From an uncultured Collinsella sp. (GTDB taxonomy: Bacteria; Actinomycetota; Coriobacteriia; Coriobacteriales; Coriobacteriaceae), in assembly GCA_902492825.1 (NCBI GenBank), contig CABUMZ010000040.1, positions 1 to 13,590 on the forward strand: a DNA stretch of 13,590 nt, given 5' to 3'. A model generated the notes under the pieces. That model saw nothing but the letters and a program-made list of their open reading frames with translations. It was not told the origin of the DNA and ran no database searches. The position numbers were made by a program, and so were the translations under genes. Below, one piece after another: positions 13,199 through 13,590 of the stretch (positions within the stretch are counted from its first letter, which is position 1; each line of letters starts with the position of its first letter).

Positions 13199-13590
13199 TT
13201 ACTCGGCGAGCTGCTTTAGTACATCGCAGGCGATCTCGACGGCATCGTCGATGCAGCCGGGGCAGCTGCGGAGCGGACCCTTGTCCGATCCGACGCCCTT
13301 GAGCGTGCCGCAGACGGTCGTCGTGTTCTTCTCGCCAAAACGCTTGACGATTTCGCGCGACAGCTTGTAGGTCTGGCCCTTGGTCTTGGGGTTTTCCATG
13401 CCGTCGCTCATTACAAAGCCCATGATGGCCACGGCACCCGAGATGGCGCCGCAGGTTTCGGTCATGCCGCCCATGCCGGCGCCAAAGCCCTCGGTGAGGG
13501 TAAAGGCGACCTGGGGGTCGAGCCCGACGGCGGGAGCGAGCGTGCAGGCGACGGCCTGCGCGCAGTTAAAGCCGCGGGCGTGGTATTCGG
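13199..13590 (-). CDS. C_GCAxxG_C_C family protein (5' end outside window)
   Basis: 129 residues are visible; the frame is open to the window edge, so the N-terminus is missing. The visible part begins near YHARGFNCAQAVACTLAP and continues with EGFGAGMGGMTETCGAISGA, VCGTLKG and RSCPGCIDDAVEI. The conserved Cys in NCAQ, TCGAISGA and CPGC are those of the putative redox-active or metal-binding C_GCAxxG_C_C family (TIGR01909-like), common in anaerobes. Function is unproven; electron transfer or cluster binding is the usual guess. The ATG at 13474 is internal, since the family motif continues upstream of it. The gene is convergent with the YigZ-family gene. Confidence 0.88.
   Translation of the reverse strand, partial: EYHARGFNCAQAVACTLAPAVGLDPQVAFTLTEGFGAGMGGMTETCGAISGAVAIMGFVMSDGMENPKTKGQTYKLSREIVKRFGEKNTTTVCGTLKGVGSDKGPLRSCPGCIDDAVEIACDVLKQLAE

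Overview
The window looks like a chromosomal segment of a moderately high-GC Coriobacteriia-type actinobacterium, most likely a Collinsella relative. This is inferred from strong GAG/CTG/CGC codon preference, several TTG/GTG starts with GAAAGG-type ribosome binding sites, a class A RNase P RNA, and the look of the proteins. No database search was possible. There is no phage, IS element, tRNA or CRISPR array that I can see. The content is housekeeping metabolism and information processing, with unusually long and structured intergenic spaces.

Layout: (1) the 3' two thirds of polA (+), facing a Cof-type HAD phosphatase (-), with a shared hairpin terminator between them. (2) A 554-nt leader region and argG (+), then a 520-nt gap holding a 56-codon ORF, then argH (+). 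ArgG and ArgH make the last two steps of arginine synthesis. (3) ndk (+) facing rpiB (-). (4) A [4Fe-4S] cysteine desulfidase (cyuA/CdsB, UPF0597 type) (+) facing a second HAD hydrolase (-), with a perfect 21-bp inverted repeat between them. (5) rpsA (+) with four S1 domains. (6) The RNase P RNA gene rnpB (+), followed by two unannotated rod-like hairpins of about 98 nt. (7) A YigZ/IMPACT protein (+) facing a partial C_GCAxxG_C_C-family protein (-).

The two most interesting signals are outside the recognised genes. Upstream of argG is a 24-codon ORF with a near-consensus Shine-Dalgarno sequence. Six of its last ten codons are Arg and it ends CGA-CGA-CGA-stop; overlapping and competing RNA hairpins follow. 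This has the form of an arginine-sensing ribosome-mediated leader. Directly 3' of rnpB are two consecutive long hairpins (12174-12272 and 12281-12378). They share a 14-15 bp base, a centred ATAA tetraloop closed by CC/GG, and a TCTTTC patch in the 3' internal loop, so they could be a paired structured RNA or a mobile palindromic repeat. Other intergenic inverted repeats (before ndk, after cyuA, before rpsA and in the argG-argH gap) are reported separately.
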